Positions 62,232-64,000 of a stretch of 64,000 bases of DNA are shown in pieces (the first letter of the stretch is position 1; every line of letters begins with the position of its first letter). The notes under the pieces are model-generated. The model was given only the letters and a program-made list of their open reading frames with translations, was not told the origin of the DNA and searched no databases. The DNA comes from Spirodela intermedia (lineage: Eukaryota > Streptophyta > Magnoliopsida > Alismatales > Araceae), in the NCBI GenBank assembly GCA_902729315.2, contig LR746274.1, positions 3,375,037 to 3,439,036 of the forward strand. Reading direction: 5' to 3'. The position numbers were made by a program, and so were the translations under genes.

Positions 62232-62472
62232 GGTGACAAAAAGTCCACCCTCACCCTTCCTCTCACTCTCTCTCTCACTTCTCTCTCACTCTCTCTCTCT
62301 CTTTTCTGATTCATTGGGTTGCCTCCCTCGTCAATAAGCCCCTCTGTCCGCAGGTTGTAGCGACTGAATCTGCCTCCCCACGTTGAAACTTTTCTTTCTG
62401 TTTCCCGACATTCCTTCCTTGATGCACAGCGAGCAAGCGAGGGAGAGAGAGAGAGAGGGGAGAGAGAGAGAG

Positions 62473-62509
<37 letters not shown>

Positions 62510-62641
62510 CCTTACTTCTTCTGCAAGGATAACGCCACGAGGGTTGCAGGAGCAGAGCAGCCTGCCCGATCGGAAATGGCGTGGGGGGACCGAGAGTATA
62601 TGTAGGAGGCGGTCGACTGGAATTGGCCATCGGGAGGCGGA
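62232..62641. other. Spacer between acetyl-CoA synthetase and DUF247 genes
   Basis: Only about 410 bases must hold the 3' end of one gene and the promoter of the next, which run in the same direction. A GA-rich tract lies at 62439-62508. Confidence 0.6.
62439..62508. repeat. GA microsatellite with GGGG interruptions
   Basis: GA repeats interrupted twice by GGGG blocks, 130-200 bases before the DUF247 start codon. Confidence 0.95.
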
Positions 62642-64000
62642 ATGGCGGCGACGGAGGGGAGGGAGTGGGCGGTGGAGATCCAGACGGAGGCGGCGGCGGG
62701 GGGGAGCGACTGGGCAGCGGATATCCAGAGGGAGGCGGATAAGGTGAGCTCGACGGCTGAGTCGGAGCTGTGGGAGAAGCACTCCATCTACCGGGTGCCG
62801 GGCTGCATCAAGCAGCTCAACCCCCAGGCCTACACGCCGCAGGTGGTCTCCTTCGGCCCGTACCACCATGGCTCCGAGCCCCTCACCGCCATGGAACCCC
62901 ACAAGCTCCGCTCCGTTGAGCGCATTCTCCGCCGCTCCAAAAAGCACTTCCACCTCTTCGTCGCGGCTGTTAGAGAGGTGCAACAGTGCCTGATGGACGC
63001 CTACGAGCGCCTCGACAAATTCTGGATCGAAAACCCGGATGCCTTCCTTAAGATGATGATTATCGACGGCTGCTTCATGCTTGAGGTCCTCCGCATGGCC
63101 ACCGGGTCCCCCACCAGAGCTTTCGCCGCGGAGCAAGCTGTCGCCGCGGAGCAAGCTGTCGCCGCGGAGCACTTGTCCAAAGACCCCATATTCAGCCCCC
63201 ACGGGATGCTCTACACCGTCCCCTACATCAAGCGCGACATGCTCATGCTCGAGAACCAGCTCCCCCTCCTCGTCCTCCACATCCTCGTCTCCGTCCAGGG
63301 AGGCAAGGTCCCCAAGGTACGCCGCCACCATCGCCCTCCTCATGGTCGTCGTCGTCCTCATCCTCCTGATGGGGTCTCCTCGGTAGGAGCAGATCAACAA
63401 TCTGGTGCACAAGTTCTTCGCCCAGAAGGAGAACCTGTCCATGAAGGAGCTCGGGCTCCACCCGCTGGACGTCTGCCGGATGGGCCTGCTGAAGAATCCG
63501 GAGGAGAAGTCGGGCGGTGGCAAGGCGGCGGGCGGTGGCCAAAAGCGGGCGGGCGACGGTGACAAGAAGGCGGACGGCGTGGTGGAGATGGTCTGGTCAG
63601 CGACGAAGCTTAACGACGCCGGCGTGCGGTTCCGCGGGAGCGGGTGCAGGAGCCTGCGGAACATTCAGTTCCGGGGGGGGTTTCTCCGGGGCGGCGTGCT
63701 CATCCTGCCGGAGGTGGTGGTGGACGACCTGATGGAGCCCATGTTCCGTAACCTCATGGCCATGGAGCGCCTCCACGTCGGCGCCGGCAACGAGGTCACC
63801 TCCTACGTCTTTTTCATGGACAGGATCATCGACTCCGCCAGGGACGTCGAGCTGCTGCAAAACTGCCGGATCATCCAGAACGCCATCGGCAGCGACAAGG
63901 CGGTCGCGCAGCTGTTCAACAGCCTCTCCAAGGACGTGTCTCTCGATCCCAACGGAGGCCTCAACGAGGTGCACAATCAGGTCAGCACCTACTGCCAGAG
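62642..64000 (+). CDS. DUF247 (UPF0481) protein, 3' end beyond the window
   Basis: Exon 1 is 62642-63316 and exon 2 starts at 63387 and is still open at the window end, giving about 429 residues so far. Family motifs are clear: IYRVPGCIKQLNPQAYTPQ, VVSFGPYHHG, DGCFMLEVLR, DMLMLENQLPLLVL, FRNLMAMERLHVGAGNEVTS and IGSDKAVAQLFNSLSKDV. A C-terminal membrane segment is usual in this plant-specific family and would lie outside the window. The biochemical role of most members is unknown; in grasses some DUF247 genes are linked to self-incompatibility loci, which cannot be claimed here. The small intron (63317-63386) is GT-AG. Exon 1 holds an in-frame 18-base duplication (63125-63170), and exon 2 has a Gly/Lys-rich insert of about 30 residues before DGVVEMVWSATKL. 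Confidence 0.9.
63125..63170 (+). repeat. In-frame 18-bp tandem repeat in DUF247
   Basis: Two exact GCCGCGGAGCAAGCTGTC units and a partial third encode AAEQAV repeated. Exact identity suggests recent duplication. Confidence 0.95.

Noticed and set aside
61979-63664. 561-codon minus-strand frame across acetyl-CoA synthetase and DUF247
   Set aside because: It crosses exons of two supported genes and a GA microsatellite and has no domain; a GC-driven shadow frame.

Overview
The window is nuclear DNA of a flowering plant. It contains spliced plant genes (GT-AG introns plus one GC-AG intron), three organelle-type pentatricopeptide repeat (PPR) genes, a plastid-type acetyl-CoA synthetase, an AP2/ERF transcription factor and a DUF247 gene. 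Coding exons are very GC-rich, often falling from 5' to 3', while introns and intergenic DNA are AT-rich. That contrast suggests a monocot, but I cannot name the species. Long CT/GA microsatellites are scattered through the promoters and spacers.

Layout. At 0.4-6.8 kb there is a short intronless PPR gene and then a four-exon calcium-regulated mitochondrial carrier (SCaMC/APC type). At 9.1-9.8 kb lies the four-exon gene for ribosomal protein eS27, whose first exon is only the start codon. From about 9.9 to 26.3 kb there is a gene-poor, AT-rich stretch with a 70-bp palindrome, diverged tandem repeats and simple repeats, but no gene I can support. At 26.5-28.8 kb is a five-exon Nudix hydrolase gene. 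From 28.8 to 34.5 kb is repeat-rich spacer. From 34.5 to 46.2 kb the genes are dense: an ESR/DRN-like ERF (+), a five-exon REV7/MAD2B gene (-), a DYW-type PPR (+), an E-type PPR (-) and a small serine-rich plant-specific protein (-) with a leader intron. At 50.4-52.2 kb is an intronless dyskerin/CBF5 gene (-). From 55.4 to 62.2 kb is a 16-exon acetyl-CoA synthetase gene (+). From 62.6 kb to the window end is a DUF247 gene (+), cut by the edge.

How the genes relate. This is a normal plant gene neighbourhood; nothing indicates an operon or a functional cluster. Several products are nuclear-encoded factors for organelles (three PPR proteins, the carrier, acetyl-CoA synthetase). Two belong to ribosome production (eS27 and dyskerin), and one to translesion synthesis or chromosome biology (REV7).

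I did not find a convincing new biological system. The observations most worth checking are the in-frame minisatellite and altered PG box in the DYW protein, the GC-AG intron of the carrier, the 70-bp palindrome beside a GC-rich island, the 309-bp tandem duplication downstream of dyskerin, and the leader intron ending exactly at the ATG of the serine-rich gene. All exon boundaries were read by eye from splice consensus, reading phase and protein family similarity recalled from knowledge; no alignment was run.
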